Positions 54,864 through 64,000 of a stretch of DNA of 64,000 nucleotides are shown here, piece after piece. The DNA lies in NCBI RefSeq assembly GCF_009857605.1, contig NZ_WWCT01000002.1, forward strand, positions 248,001 to 312,000. Direction: 5' to 3'. Source of the stretch: Duganella levis (GTDB lineage Bacteria > Pseudomonadota > Gammaproteobacteria > Burkholderiales > Burkholderiaceae_D). Position numbers and translations under genes: made by a program. The notes beneath the pieces were generated by a model, which saw nothing but the letters and a program-made list of their open reading frames with translations, was not told where the DNA came from and did not search any database. The stretch's first letter is position 1, and every line of letters starts with the position of its first letter.

Positions 54864-55867
54864 TCGGCGTTAAACCACAGCAGGGGATTGCCGCTGGAGC
54901 GCGAGTAGCCCGCTTCGCCCACCAGCACGTCCAGCGCCAGGCTGGCCAGATCGTCGGCCAGCGGCTCGACGTTGTAGTCGTGCTCCTGGTTGAAGATCTT
55001 GCGGTAGGTGTGGCACGAGTCGCAGATCTCGGCGCGCGCGACCCGGCTAGGATCGTTGGCCTTGTTGACCGGCTCATTCGGGTCCACCGCCGGCATGCCG
55101 CCTTCCGGCTCGATGCTCTGGTAGGCCACGCCGGCCGTGCTTTCGCAGGTGGTGCACTTGACGCGCACCATGTGCCATTCGCTGGCGCAGCAGCTGCATT
55201 GCAGGTAACGGTAGCCTTGCGACTGGCCGCCGATGCGGATCACGCTGGCCACCGGATGGGCGCCGCACACCGGGCACAGGGTGTTGGTCACCAGCGGCTG
55301 CACGCGTTTGGCGTCCAATTGGCTGGCGCGCATGGTCCACATGACTTGCAAGGCCGCAGCCACGAACGGCGCGTGCAGCGGATGCACGCCTTCGGTCAGT
55401 TCGGCCAGCACGGCGTCGGCGCAGCCTTCCAGCTGGGCGCTGTCCAGCGCGCGCAATTCGGCCAGCACGGCGGCGAGTTGCGGCTGGCTGGCTGCCAGCG
55501 GGTCCAGTTGGTCGAGGATGGCGTCGAACACGCGGCGCCAGGTGGCGGGACGCTGGCCGCTGACCGGCAGCGGCGGCATGTGGTGGTCGATGGCCAGCTC
55601 GATGCCGGCGGCGTCTGGCAAGGCGAAAGTCTCCGCCGGCAGCACACGGATCACGGCGGCCTGGGCGTCCACCAGCGCTGCCATCATCAACAGGTAACCT
55701 TTCATGGTATCGCCGACCGGGATACCCTTGATTTGATTATCTGCCAACTGTCGCAGGCGCGTGGCGCGCCCGGTGAACAGGCTGCGTGCTTCAGGAAGCA
55801 GCAGGCGCGGGATGGAAGTGTGATCGAGGGACTCGATCTCGCCAGGTTCTAACAAACGTTGTACCAA
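54860..55867 (-). CDS. fdhE: formate dehydrogenase accessory protein FdhE
   Basis: 335 residues. Four Cys-x2-Cys pairs (CPVCGAHP, CSCCASEW, CTTCES, CDSCHTY) form the rubredoxin-like iron or zinc sites in the C-terminal half. FdhE is needed for maturation or activity of respiratory formate dehydrogenase. The start is taken as TTG because AGGAG lies five bases before it, while the frame further upstream is antisense-like text without a ribosome binding site. It lies 74 bases after fdhI and overlaps selA. Confidence 0.9.
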   Translation of the reverse strand: MVQRLLEPGEIESLDHTSIPRLLLPEARSLFTGRATRLRQLADNQIKGIPVGDTMKGYLLMMAALVDAQAAVIRVLPAETFALPDAAGIELAIDHHMPPLPVSGQRPATWRRVFDAILDQLDPLAASQPQLAAVLAELRALDSAQLEGCADAVLAELTEGVHPLHAPFVAAALQVMWTMRASQLDAKRVQPLVTNTLCPVCGAHPVASVIRIGGQSQGYRYLQCSCCASEWHMVRVKCTTCESTAGVAYQSIEPEGGMPAVDPNEPVNKANDPSRVARAEICDSCHTYRKIFNQEHDYNVEPLADDLASLALDVLVGEAGYSRSSGNPLLWFNAE

Positions 55868-55941
55868 AATATCTCCTTTGCCGGTGGCGGAGAGCTGCCG
55901 GCTCAGGCGATATTTTAATCCCAAATCGGCAGCTCCGTGGC

Positions 55942-56595
55942 TTAGTCCCGGGTTTTGCGAACGACTTCCTCGAACCAGCGCGGATGGTGCTTGCGCGCCC
56001 ACCCGAAGGTGACCGTGCCGCGCACCATGGCGCCAATCGAGCCTTTGACCCACAAGGCAGCGTAAATGTGGACGACGATCGCGCAGATGATGCCAAAAGC
56101 ACAAACGGCGTGCAGCAGCGCCGCCGCCCGTATCACCGGAATCGGGAAGTAAAACGCGAAGTAGGCGCGCCAGATGACGATGCCCGACAACAGCAGCCCG
56201 CACATGAAGGCGATCAGGGCGAAGAACAGCATCTTCTGGCCGGCGTTGTACATGCCGATCTTGGGCAGCTTGTCTTCGCGGTTGTTGAGCACATCGCCGA
56301 TCTGCTTCATCCACTGGATGTCGGCCTTGTCGATATGGTTATGATGCCAAAAACGCAGCACCAGCACGAAGAACGAGACAAACATGGTCAGGCCGATGAA
56401 CGGATGCAGGATGCGGGTCCACTGGCCGCCGCCCAGGAACATATACATCCACGACATCGCCGGGTGGAACATGGCGAGGCCGGACACCGCCAGCAGGATG
56501 AAGCAGATCGCGGTCACCCAGTGGTTGCTGCGTTCATTCGGCGTGTAGCGCTGGATCAGCGGGTTGCCGTCCTTGTCGCGGTTTGGATTGCTCAT
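55942..56595 (-). CDS. fdhI: formate dehydrogenase cytochrome b subunit, copy 1
   Basis: 217 residues, FdnI-type di-heme membrane subunit. Four membrane helices: [51 protein letters not shown] and [23 protein letters not shown], with histidines for heme b (NHW, HP, HNH, VHIY). It takes electrons from FdhB and passes them to quinone. The ATG overlaps the fdhB stop by four bases. It is about 90% identical to copy 2. Confidence 0.92.
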   Translation of the reverse strand: MSNPNRDKDGNPLIQRYTPNERSNHWVTAICFILLAVSGLAMFHPAMSWMYMFLGGGQWTRILHPFIGLTMFVSFFVLVLRFWHHNHIDKADIQWMKQIGDVLNNREDKLPKIGMYNAGQKMLFFALIAFMCGLLLSGIVIWRAYFAFYFPIPVIRAAALLHAVCAFGIICAIVVHIYAALWVKGSIGAMVRGTVTFGWARKHHPRWFEEVVRKTRD

Positions 56596-57506
56596 TTCGA
56601 CTCCTCCCGGATGCGTTGTGCCTCGGCCAGCGCTTCGGCTTCCTCTTCCTTCGATACCTCGTTCGGACCGATGCGCGAATAGTGGAACCAGCCGGCCAAT
56701 GCCGTCATGGCGATGCCCGCCAGTGCCAGCGGCTTGGTCAGCCCTTTCCACAGACCGACCGTGGCGCTGATGCTCGGATCCTTTTTCAGGCCATGATACA
56801 GCGATGGCTGGTCCGCATGGTGCAGCACATACATCACGTGCGTGCCGCCCACGCCGTGCGGATCGTACAGGCCGGCGTGCTCGAAGCCGCGCGACTTCAG
56901 GTCCTCGATGCGCTCGGCGGCGTGCGCCTTCATGTCTTCCTTGGTGCCGAAGTTGATGGCGCCGGTCGGGCAGGTCTTGACGCAAGCCGGTTCCTGGCCG
57001 ACCGCCACGCGGTCCGAGCACAGCGTGCACTTGTAGGCGCGGTGGTCCTGCTTGGAGATGCGCGGCACATCGAACGGGCAACCGGCGATGCAATAGCCGC
57101 AGCCGATGCAGTTCTCCTGGTGGAAGTCGACGATGCCATTGGTGTACTGGACGATGGCACCGGGCGAAGGGCAGGCCTTCAGGCAGCCGGGATCCTCGCA
57201 ATGCATGCAGCCGTCTTTGCGGATCAGCCATTCCAGGTCGCCCTTCGGATTTTCGTATTCCGTAAAGCGCATCACGGTCCACGATTGCGCCGTCATGTCG
57301 AGCGGATTGTCATACACGCCGGTGGTTTCGCCCACCTCGTCGCGCAGGTCGTTCCACTCCATGCAGGCGGTCTGGCATGCCTTGCAGCCGATGCACTTGG
57401 AGACGTCGATCAGTTTGGCGACGGTGCCGGTGACCGGCGTGCGCGCCTGCGGCGGCGTGACGGTGGTGGCGGACAGGCGTTTGATATCGAGTGATTGCAG
57501 TGACAT
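56592..57506 (-). CDS. fdhB: formate dehydrogenase iron-sulfur subunit, copy 1
   Basis: 304 residues. Four ferredoxin-type cysteine clusters ([43 protein letters not shown] with CVKTC) bind four [4Fe-4S] centres. A C-terminal membrane helix ([15 protein letters not shown]) anchors it. It relays electrons from FdhA to FdhI at the periplasmic face. Three bases separate it from fdhA, and it is almost identical to copy 2 apart from scattered changes. Confidence 0.94.
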   Translation of the reverse strand: MSLQSLDIKRLSATTVTPPQARTPVTGTVAKLIDVSKCIGCKACQTACMEWNDLRDEVGETTGVYDNPLDMTAQSWTVMRFTEYENPKGDLEWLIRKDGCMHCEDPGCLKACPSPGAIVQYTNGIVDFHQENCIGCGYCIAGCPFDVPRISKQDHRAYKCTLCSDRVAVGQEPACVKTCPTGAINFGTKEDMKAHAAERIEDLKSRGFEHAGLYDPHGVGGTHVMYVLHHADQPSLYHGLKKDPSISATVGLWKGLTKPLALAGIAMTALAGWFHYSRIGPNEVSKEEEAEALAEAQRIREESK

Positions 57507-57509
57507 GGT

Positions 57510-60500
57510 TTAGGCCTTTTCCACTTTCACCAGGAACGACTTGTATTCCGGGGTTTGCGAGTTGGCGTCGGCCGTCACCGGCGTCAACGTGTTAATCAGG
57601 TAACCCGGCTTGGTCTGGCCGGTGAAGCCCCACGAAGTCGGCAGACCGACCGTATGTACCGGCTTGCCCTCGATGGTCAGCACCTTGATGCGCTTGGTGA
57701 CCACTGCCTTGGCGATGATGTGCCCGCGCTTGGACGACACCTTGACGCGCTGGCCGTGCACCACGCCGACTTCCCTGGCCAGCGCCTCGCCGATTTCGAC
57801 GAACTGCTCCGGCTGGACGATGGCGTTGAGGCGCGCATGCTTGGTCCAGAAGCCGAAGTGCTCGGTCAAGCGGTAGCTGGTGGCCACGTGCGGATAGTCC
57901 TTGGCCGTGCCGAGCCGCGCGCGGTCGTTGGGGAACACGCGCGCGCCGGGATTGCTGGTGGCGAGCGGGTTCTTCGGATGCAGCGGGTTGTAGCCGATCG
58001 GCGTTTCAAACGGCTCGTAGTGCTCAGGGAACGGGCCCTCGTTGTAGGCATCGCGGGCGAAGAAGCGCGCCACGCCTTCGGCCATCATGATGAAGGCGCC
58101 CATGCCGTTTTCCGGCGGTTCGTCCAGCTTGAAGTCGGGCGTATCCATGCCGGTCCAGCTGCTGCCGTTCCAGCTGATGACGGGACGTTTCGGGTCCAGC
58201 GGCTTGCCATGCACATCGCACGAGGCGCGGTTGTACAGGATGCGGCGGTTGGCCGGCCAGGCCCAGGCCCAGTTCAGCGTATTGCCGCTGCCGGTCGGGT
58301 CGCTATTGTCGCGGCGTGCCATCTGGTTGCCGGCCTGGGTCCAGCTGCCGGCGAAGATCCAGCAACCGCTGGCGGTGCTGCCGTCGTCGCGCAACTGCGC
58401 AAAGCCGGCCAGCTGTTCGCCTTTTTTCAGCAGCGTCTTGGCCGGGTCTTTCGGATCCATCACCGTTTCCAGCACGCGGCCGTTGTATTCCATCGCCAGT
58501 TCTTCCGGCGTCGGCGCATCCGGACGCGCGTACTTCCACGCCAGGTTGACGATCGGGTCGGAATAGGCGCCGCCGTCGGCCTGGTACATGGCCTTCATGC
58601 GCAGGTGGATGTCGGCCATGATGTCGATATCGCTGCGGGTCTGGTACGGCGGCTCGGCGCCTTGCCAGTGCCATTGCAGCACGCGCGAGGACGACACCAG
58701 CGAACCGTTTTCTTCGGCGAAGCAGGTGGTCGGCAGGCGGAATACCTCGGTCTGGATCTGGGGCGGATCGACGTCGTTGAAGTCGCCGTGGTTCTGCCAG
58801 AACTCGGCCGTCTCCACGCTGAGCGGATCCATCACCACCAGGAACTTCAGTTTCTTCAGCGCGGCGCTGGTCTTGTTCTTGTCCGGCGCCGAACCCAGCA
58901 CATTGAAGCCTTGCACCAGGTAGCCGTTCATCTGGCCGTTGTGCATCAGCTCAATCGCCTGCACCATGTCGTACATCTTGTCCGGCTTGGGCAGGTAGTC
59001 ATAGGCCCAGTTGTTGTCCCTGGTGGCGGCGTCGCCCCACCAGCTCTTCATGAAGCTGACGTGGAATTTCGGGTAGTTGCTCCAGTAGCTCAGCTGGTTC
59101 GGGCGCAGCGGCTTGAGCGTGCGCTTTTCGATGTACTTGGCGTAATCCTGCTCGTCTTCCGCCGGCAGCGTCAGGTAGCCCGGCAGCATGGTCGACAGCA
59201 GGCCGAGGTCGGTCAGGCCCTGGATGTTGGAGTGGCCGCGCAGCGCGTTCATGCCGCCGCCCGAGATACCGATATTCCCCAGCAGCAGTTGCACCATGCA
59301 GGCGCTGCGGATGGTCTGCGAGCCGTTGGAGTGGTGGGTCCATCCCAGCGCGAACAGGATGGTGCCGGCGCGGCCCGGTTTGGCGGTCGAGGCCATGGCG
59401 TCGGCCACCATCAGGAATTTCTCCTTCGGCACGCCGCACACGCGTTCCACCATTTCCAGCGTGTAGCGCGAATAGTGCTGCTTCATCAGCTGGTAGACCG
59501 AGCGCGGATGCTGCAAGGTCGGATCGACCTTGGCGTAGCCGTCGGCGCCCATCTGGTAATCCCAGGTGACTTTGCTGGTGTACTTGCCGGCATCCTTGTC
59601 GTAGCCGGAATACAGGCCATCCTCAAAGCTGAAGTCGTCGCGCACCAGGAAGGTCAGGTCGGTGTTGGCCTTGACGTAGTCGTGGTTGATCTGGTCGGTG
59701 GTCAGCAGGTGGTTGATCAGCGCGCCCATGAACACGATGTCGGTGCCGGTGCGGTTCTGCACGAAGTGATCGGCCACCGAGGCGGTGCGGGTGAAGCGAG
59801 GATCGACCACGATCAGCTTGGCCTTGTTGTGGGCCTTGGCTTCGACCACCCATTTGAAGCCGCACGGGTGGGCTTCGGCCGAGTTGCCGCCCATCGACAG
59901 GATGACGTCGGCGTTGCGGATATCGACCCAGTGATTGGTCATGGCGCCGCGGCCGAAGGTCGGCTGCAGGGCCGCCACGGTCGGACCGTGGCAGACACGC
60001 GCCTGGTTGTCGAAGGCCAGCAGGCCCATGCTGCGTGCCACCTTGTGGGTGATGTAACCGGCTTCGTTGCTGGCGGCGGAGGCGGCCAGCATGCCGGTAG
60101 TCAGCCATCGGTTGACCGTCTTGCCTTCGGCGGTCTTGTGGACGAAGTGGGCGTCGCGGTCGGCCTTCATCAGCTTGGTGATGCGGGTCATCGCATCGTC
60201 CCACGAGATGGTTTGCCATTCATTCGACCCGGGCGCGCGGTATTGCGGCTCCTTCAGACGGTTCGGCGAGTGGATGAAGTCGATCAGCGATGCGCCTTTC
60301 GGGCACAAGGTGCCGCGGTTGACCGGGTGGTCCGGGTCGCCCTCGATGTGGATGATGCTGGCCACGGCGTTCTTGGCGTGGTCGCCGAGACCGTACATCA
60401 GCAGGCCGCAGCCGACTGAGCAATAGGGGCAGGTGTTGCGGGTTTCGGTGGTGCGGCTCAGCTTGTATTGGCGGACTTCCGCCAGCGCGGTGGCGGGCAT

Positions 60501-60578
60501 GAAACCGAGGGCGGCGATGCTGGAAGTGGCAATCGTCGCGCCGGTGACCCGCAGGAATTGGCGCCTGGACATGTGCAT
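57510..60578 (-). CDS. fdhA: formate dehydrogenase alpha subunit, cysteine form (copy 1)
   Basis: 1022 residues, molybdopterin enzyme oxidising formate in the periplasm. A twin-arginine signal (SRRQFLRVTG) leads to export by Tat. CPYCSVGC and CPKGASLID near residues 50-95 hold the [4Fe-4S] cluster. The active-site motif FDNQARVCHGPTVA places Cys at residue 196 (bases 59991-59993, codon TGC), the position of selenocysteine in E. coli FdnG. There is no in-frame TGA, so it is not a selenoprotein. GAGG six bases upstream supports the ATG. It heads the fdhA-fdhB-fdhI operon. Confidence 0.95.
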   Translation of the reverse strand: MHMSRRQFLRVTGATIATSSIAALGFMPATALAEVRQYKLSRTTETRNTCPYCSVGCGLLMYGLGDHAKNAVASIIHIEGDPDHPVNRGTLCPKGASLIDFIHSPNRLKEPQYRAPGSNEWQTISWDDAMTRITKLMKADRDAHFVHKTAEGKTVNRWLTTGMLAASAASNEAGYITHKVARSMGLLAFDNQARVCHGPTVAALQPTFGRGAMTNHWVDIRNADVILSMGGNSAEAHPCGFKWVVEAKAHNKAKLIVVDPRFTRTASVADHFVQNRTGTDIVFMGALINHLLTTDQINHDYVKANTDLTFLVRDDFSFEDGLYSGYDKDAGKYTSKVTWDYQMGADGYAKVDPTLQHPRSVYQLMKQHYSRYTLEMVERVCGVPKEKFLMVADAMASTAKPGRAGTILFALGWTHHSNGSQTIRSACMVQLLLGNIGISGGGMNALRGHSNIQGLTDLGLLSTMLPGYLTLPAEDEQDYAKYIEKRTLKPLRPNQLSYWSNYPKFHVSFMKSWWGDAATRDNNWAYDYLPKPDKMYDMVQAIELMHNGQMNGYLVQGFNVLGSAPDKNKTSAALKKLKFLVVMDPLSVETAEFWQNHGDFNDVDPPQIQTEVFRLPTTCFAEENGSLVSSSRVLQWHWQGAEPPYQTRSDIDIMADIHLRMKAMYQADGGAYSDPIVNLAWKYARPDAPTPEELAMEYNGRVLETVMDPKDPAKTLLKKGEQLAGFAQLRDDGSTASGCWIFAGSWTQAGNQMARRDNSDPTGSGNTLNWAWAWPANRRILYNRASCDVHGKPLDPKRPVISWNGSSWTGMDTPDFKLDEPPENGMGAFIMMAEGVARFFARDAYNEGPFPEHYEPFETPIGYNPLHPKNPLATSNPGARVFPNDRARLGTAKDYPHVATSYRLTEHFGFWTKHARLNAIVQPEQFVEIGEALAREVGVVHGQRVKVSSKRGHIIAKAVVTKRIKVLTIEGKPVHTVGLPTSWGFTGQTKPGYLINTLTPVTADANSQTPEYKSFLVKVEKA

Positions 60579-60701
60579 GGTTGGCCTCTATCGCGTGAAG
60601 GGATGATCGCGGAGGCTACGCCAGTTTGTTGCAGGCGACTACTTGCCGAATGGATATCAGGCAATCAGGGAGAGTCGGGAACTATACTTCAGGAAGGGAA
60701 A

Positions 60702-60726
60702 ATGGCGCGCCATTGCGGCGCGCCAT
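60702..60726 (-). terminator. hairpin after the second fdh operon
   Basis: ATGGCGCGCC and GGCGCGCCAT form a perfect 10-base-pair stem; on the minus strand it is followed by TTTTCCC. It lies just after the fdhI copy 2 stop and probably ends that operon, though the T-run is short and partial read-through into copy 1 is possible. Confidence 0.6.
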
Positions 60727-60736
60727 GAGACTAGTT

Positions 60737-61390
60737 TTAGTCGCGTGATTTTTTGATCACTGCTTCAAACCAGCGCGGATGGTGCTTGCGCGCCCAGCCG
60801 TAGGTGACGGTGCCGCGTACCATGGCGCCGATCGAACCCTTGACCCACAACGCTGCGTAGATGTGGATGATGATCGAGCAGATGATGCCGAACGCACACA
60901 CCGCATGCAGCAGCGCCGCCGCGCGGATCAGCGGGATCGGGAAGTAGAACGCGAAATACGCGCGCCAGATCACGATACCCGACAACAGCAGCCCGCACAT
61001 GCACGCGATCAGCACGAAGAACAGAATCTTCTGGCCGGCGTTGTACATGCCGATTTTCGGCAGCTTGTCTTCGCGGTTGTTGAGCACATCGCCGATTTGC
61101 TTCATCCACTGCACGTCGGCGGCGTCGATGTGGTTGTGGTGCCAGAAGCGCAGCACCAGAATGGCGAAGGAGACAAACATCACCAGCCCGATGAAGGGAT
61201 GGAGGATGCGGGTCCACTGGCCGCCACCGAGGAACATATACATCCACGACATCGCCGGATGGAACATGGCGAGGCCGGACACCGCCAGCAGGATGAAGCA
61301 GATCGCCGTGATCCAGTGGTTGCTACGCTCGTTAGGCGTGTAACGCTGGATCAGCGGATTGCCGTCTTTATCGCGGTTGGAGTGGCTCAT
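60737..61390 (-). CDS. fdhI: formate dehydrogenase cytochrome b subunit, copy 2
   Basis: 217 residues, same four-helix di-heme layout as copy 1 and nearly the same sequence (for example [20 protein letters not shown] against [20 protein letters not shown]), ending AVIKKSRD instead of EVVRKTRD. It passes electrons to quinone. The ATG overlaps the upstream fdhB stop by four bases, and a hairpin follows. Confidence 0.92.
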   Translation of the reverse strand: MSHSNRDKDGNPLIQRYTPNERSNHWITAICFILLAVSGLAMFHPAMSWMYMFLGGGQWTRILHPFIGLVMFVSFAILVLRFWHHNHIDAADVQWMKQIGDVLNNREDKLPKIGMYNAGQKILFFVLIACMCGLLLSGIVIWRAYFAFYFPIPLIRAAALLHAVCAFGIICSIIIHIYAALWVKGSIGAMVRGTVTYGWARKHHPRWFEAVIKKSRD

Positions 61391-62301
61391 GGTGCTTCCT
61401 CCCTGATGCGTTGTGCCTCGGCCAGCGCTTCGGCTTCTTCATCCTTCGACACTTCGTTCGGACCGATGCGCGAGTAGTGGAACCAGCCGGCCAGCGCCGT
61501 CATGGCGATACCGGCCAGTGCCAGCGGCTTGGTCAGGCCTTTCCACAGACCGACCGTGACGCCGATGCTCGGATCCTTTTTCAGGCCGTGATACAGCGAC
61601 GGCTGGTCCGCGTGGTGCAGCACGTACATGACGTGCGTGCCGCCCACACCGGCCGGGTCATACAGGCCGGCGTGCTCGAAGCCGCGCGATTTCAGATCCT
61701 CGATGCGCTCGGCGGCGTGCTCCTTCATGTCCTCCTTGGTGCCAAAGGTAATGGCGCCGGTAGGGCAGGTCTTGACGCACGCCGGTTCCTGGCCGACGGC
61801 CACGCGGTCCGAACACAGCGTGCACTTGTAGGCGCGGCTGTCTTCCTTGGAAATGCGCGGCACGTCGAACGGGCAGCCGGCGACGCAGTAGCCGCAGCCA
61901 ATGCAGTTCTCCTGATGGAAATCCACAATGCCGTTGGTGTACTGGACGATGGCGCCCGGCGAAGGACAGGCTTTCAAACAGCCCGGATCTTCGCAGTGCA
62001 TGCAGCCGTCCTTGCGGATCAGCCATTCGAGGTCGCCCTTGGGATTCTCGTATTCCGAGAAACGCATGACGGTCCAGGATTGGGCCGTCATGTCCGTCGG
62101 GTTGTCGTAGACGCCGGTGGTTTCACCCACCTCGTCGCGCAGATCGTTCCACTCCATGCAGGCCGTTTGGCAAGCCTTGCAGCCGATGCATTTGGAGACG
62201 TCGATCAGCTTGGCGACCGTGCCCGTGACCGGGGTACGCGCTTGTGGCGGCGTCACCGTGGTCGCGGACATGCGCAGGATATCAAGTGATTGTAATGACA
62301 T
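61387..62301 (-). CDS. fdhB: formate dehydrogenase iron-sulfur subunit, copy 2
   Basis: 304 residues, same four [4Fe-4S] cysteine clusters and C-terminal anchor as copy 1; differences include ILRMSATT for IKRLSATT near the start and a GYCVAGCPF for GYCIAGCPF change. It forms the electron wire from the second FdhA to the second FdhI. It follows fdhA copy 2 after 18 bases. Confidence 0.94.
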   Translation of the reverse strand: MSLQSLDILRMSATTVTPPQARTPVTGTVAKLIDVSKCIGCKACQTACMEWNDLRDEVGETTGVYDNPTDMTAQSWTVMRFSEYENPKGDLEWLIRKDGCMHCEDPGCLKACPSPGAIVQYTNGIVDFHQENCIGCGYCVAGCPFDVPRISKEDSRAYKCTLCSDRVAVGQEPACVKTCPTGAITFGTKEDMKEHAAERIEDLKSRGFEHAGLYDPAGVGGTHVMYVLHHADQPSLYHGLKKDPSIGVTVGLWKGLTKPLALAGIAMTALAGWFHYSRIGPNEVSKDEEAEALAEAQRIREEAP

Positions 62302-62319
62302 AGTGTGCTCTCCTTCGGC

Positions 62320-64000
62320 TTAAGCTTTTTCCACTTTCACCAGGAACGATTTCGATTCCGGTGTCTGTGAATTGCCGTCGCCCACGGTAGGCGTCAGCGT
62401 GTTGACAAGGTAGCCTGGCTTGGTCAGCCCCTTGAAGCCGAAGTTGATCGGCAGGCCGACGTGGTGCATCGGTTTGCCGTCAATAGTCAGTTGCTTGATA
62501 CGCTTGGTCACCACTGCTTTCGCAATGATGTAGCCGCGCTTGGACGACACCTTGACCCGGTCGCCATGCACCACACCGACTTCCTTGGCCAGCGCTTCGC
62601 CGATTTCGACGAACTGCTCCGGCTGCACGATGGCGTTGAGGCGCGCGTGCTTGGTCCAGAAGTGGAAGTGCTCGGTCAAGCGGTAGCTGGTGGCCGCGTG
62701 CGGGTACTCGTCCTTCTTGCCCAGTTTCTTGCGGTCGTTCGGGAACATCCGGCCGGCCGGGTTGTTGAAGGCCTTGGGATTGTTCGGGTGCATCGGGTTG
62801 TGCCCGATTGGCGATTCGAACGGCTCGTAGTGTTCCGGGAACGGACCTTCCGCCATCGCATCGCGCGCAAAGAAGCGCGCCACGCCTTCGGCCAGCATGA
62901 TGAATGGACCCATGCCGTTTTCCGGTGGTTCATCCGCCTTGAAGTCGGGCACATCGGCGCCGGTCCAGGCCGTGCCGTTCCACGAGATCAGCTTGCGGGT
63001 TGGATCCCACGGCTTGCCCTTCATGTCGGTCGAGGCGCGGTTGTACAGCACGCGGCGGTTGGCCGGCCAGGCCCAGGCCCAGTTCAGCGTATTGCCGATG
63101 CCGGTCGGGTCGCTGTTGTCGCGGCGGCCCATCTGGTTGCCTGCGGCGGTCCACGAACCGGCAAAGATCCAGCAACCGCAAGCGGTGCTACCGTCGTCCT
63201 TGAGTTGGGCGAAGCCTGCCAGCTGCTCGTTCTTCTTCAGAATGACTTTGGTCGGATCTTTCGGATCGGTGATTTCCTTCAGCGCTTTACCGTTGAATTC
63301 CATCGCGATCTCTTCCGGCGTCGGCGAGTTCGGGTTGCTGTAGTTCCAGGTCAGGTTCAGAATCGGATCCGGGAACTTGCCGCCGTCGGTCTGGTACGCC
63401 TTTTTCAGACGCAGGAACAGCGCCGACATGATGTCGAGGTCGGACTTGGCCTGGCCTGGCGGCTCGGCGCCTTGCCAGTGCCATTGCAGCACGCGCGAGG
63501 ATGACACCAGCGAACCGCGTTCTTCCGCGAAGCAGGAGGTCGGCAGGCTGAACACCTCGGTCTGGATCTGCGTCGGATCGACTTTGTGGAAGTCGCCGTG
63601 CGGCTTCCAGAACTCGGCCGTTTCGGTCTGCAGCGGGTCCATGATGGCCAGCCACTTCAGCTTGGACAGCGAGTCGGTGATCTTCTGCTTGTCCGGGCCG
63701 GACGCCAGGATGTTGAAACCCTGGCAGATGTAGCCGGTCATCTTACCCTGATTCATCAGCTCGAAAGCCTGCATCATGTCGTAAGGTTTATCCAGCTTCG
63801 GCAGGTAGTCGAAGGCGTAGTTGTTTTCTTCCGTCGCAGCATCACCCCACCAGGCCTTCATGAAGGAGACCAGGAATTTCTTGGAGTTGCTGTAGTAGCT
63901 CAGCTGGTTCGGACGCAATGGCTTCAGCGCGCGCTTGGCAACATAGGCATCCCAATCCTGCTCGGCCTCGCTTGGCAGGGTCAGGTAACCCGGCAGCATA
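62320..64000 (-). CDS. fdhA: formate dehydrogenase alpha subunit, copy 2 (truncated by window end; probable Sec form)
   Basis: The last 560 residues are present and match copy 1 from its residue 464 to the end, ending SQTPESKSFLVKVEKA, at roughly 75-80% identity by eye. It is cut by the window edge, not broken. The active-site position 196 and the Tat signal lie outside. Because copy 1 uses Cys and the Sec machinery is encoded downstream, I infer this copy may carry the in-frame TGA and SECIS. The reaction is formate oxidation in the periplasm. Confidence 0.93.
   Translation of the reverse strand, partial: MLPGYLTLPSEAEQDWDAYVAKRALKPLRPNQLSYYSNSKKFLVSFMKAWWGDAATEENNYAFDYLPKLDKPYDMMQAFELMNQGKMTGYICQGFNILASGPDKQKITDSLSKLKWLAIMDPLQTETAEFWKPHGDFHKVDPTQIQTEVFSLPTSCFAEERGSLVSSSRVLQWHWQGAEPPGQAKSDLDIMSALFLRLKKAYQTDGGKFPDPILNLTWNYSNPNSPTPEEIAMEFNGKALKEITDPKDPTKVILKKNEQLAGFAQLKDDGSTACGCWIFAGSWTAAGNQMGRRDNSDPTGIGNTLNWAWAWPANRRVLYNRASTDMKGKPWDPTRKLISWNGTAWTGADVPDFKADEPPENGMGPFIMLAEGVARFFARDAMAEGPFPEHYEPFESPIGHNPMHPNNPKAFNNPAGRMFPNDRKKLGKKDEYPHAATSYRLTEHFHFWTKHARLNAIVQPEQFVEIGEALAKEVGVVHGDRVKVSSKRGYIIAKAVVTKRIKQLTIDGKPMHHVGLPINFGFKGLTKPGYLVNTLTPTVGDGNSQTPESKSFLVKVEKA

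Noticed and set aside
59991..59993. Possibility that FdhA copy 1 is a selenoprotein
   Set aside because: The codon is TGC and the frame has no internal TGA. The cysteine is genuine as read; only copy 2 could carry Sec.
62320..64000. Treating FdhA copy 2 as a truncated pseudogene
   Set aside because: The frame is open to the last base, matches copy 1 without gaps, and simply runs off the window.

Overview
The window reads as a chromosomal segment of a high-G+C Gram-negative betaproteobacterium, most likely Oxalobacteraceae (Duganella/Massilia/Janthinobacterium type). I infer this from gene families and order (isc operon with no iscX, a sigma factor followed by DUF3619, DUF3106 and RDD genes, ilvI-ilvH-ilvC then pssA-leuA, rpsO-pnp), not from a database comparison. 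Coding density is high and many neighbouring genes overlap by ATGA or TGATG junctions.

Layout. 1-5.4 kb: a minus-strand chaperone operon (DUF2760 protein, a 615-residue Hsp70, a 950-residue Hsp70 with a DUF3731-type tail). 5.5-14.4 kb: a radical SAM gene of the PA0069/SPL-like family behind a perfect LexA-type box; a ChaC-type cyclotransferase; an azoreductase; a LysR regulator divergent from a VOC/FAH/maleylacetoacetate isomerase operon; a GH144-like glucanase; an S41-like protein without its serine; and a uracil-DNA-glycosylase-like protein without its aspartate. 14.4-23.4 kb: iscR-iscS-iscU-iscA-hscB-[two AT-rich unknown genes]-hscA-fdx, then a methyltransferase, threonine aldolase and pseudouridine synthase. 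23.4-27.8 kb: S9 peptidase, RDD, DUF3106 and DUF3619 genes and an ECF-like sigma factor, all on the minus strand. 28.2-37.3 kb: branched-chain amino acid genes (ilvI, ilvH, ilvC, leuA), pssA, two tandem SIMPL-domain proteins and a sugar kinase. 37.3-41.4 kb: an overlapping NIPSNAP/hydrolase/ABM/ArsR operon, a TonB-C protein whose ribosome binding site lies in a perfect hairpin, an outer-membrane barrel and a lipoprotein. 41.5-44.2 kb: rpsO-pnp. 44.2-47.4 kb: an accessory strip with a vapBC remnant and small unknown genes. 47.3-51.4 kb: a cytochrome c/sorbosone dehydrogenase fusion, a chemoreceptor and a hydrolase.

51.4-64 kb is a selenium/formate locus on the minus strand: two tandem formate dehydrogenase operons (fdhA-fdhB-fdhI twice), then fdhE, selA, selB and tRNA-Sec. 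The fully visible FdhA has cysteine at the residue that is selenocysteine in E. coli FdnG, although the Sec insertion machinery is encoded directly downstream. The second FdhA copy runs off the window before its active site; I predict it carries the in-frame TGA.

The most promising unexplained items are the two-gene insertion inside the isc operon, the DUF2760/Hsp70/Hsp70 operon, the Cys/Sec formate dehydrogenase pair, the two enzyme homologues lacking catalytic residues, and the sequestered ribosome binding site. Function statements rest on recognised motifs and recalled family knowledge; no searches were run.
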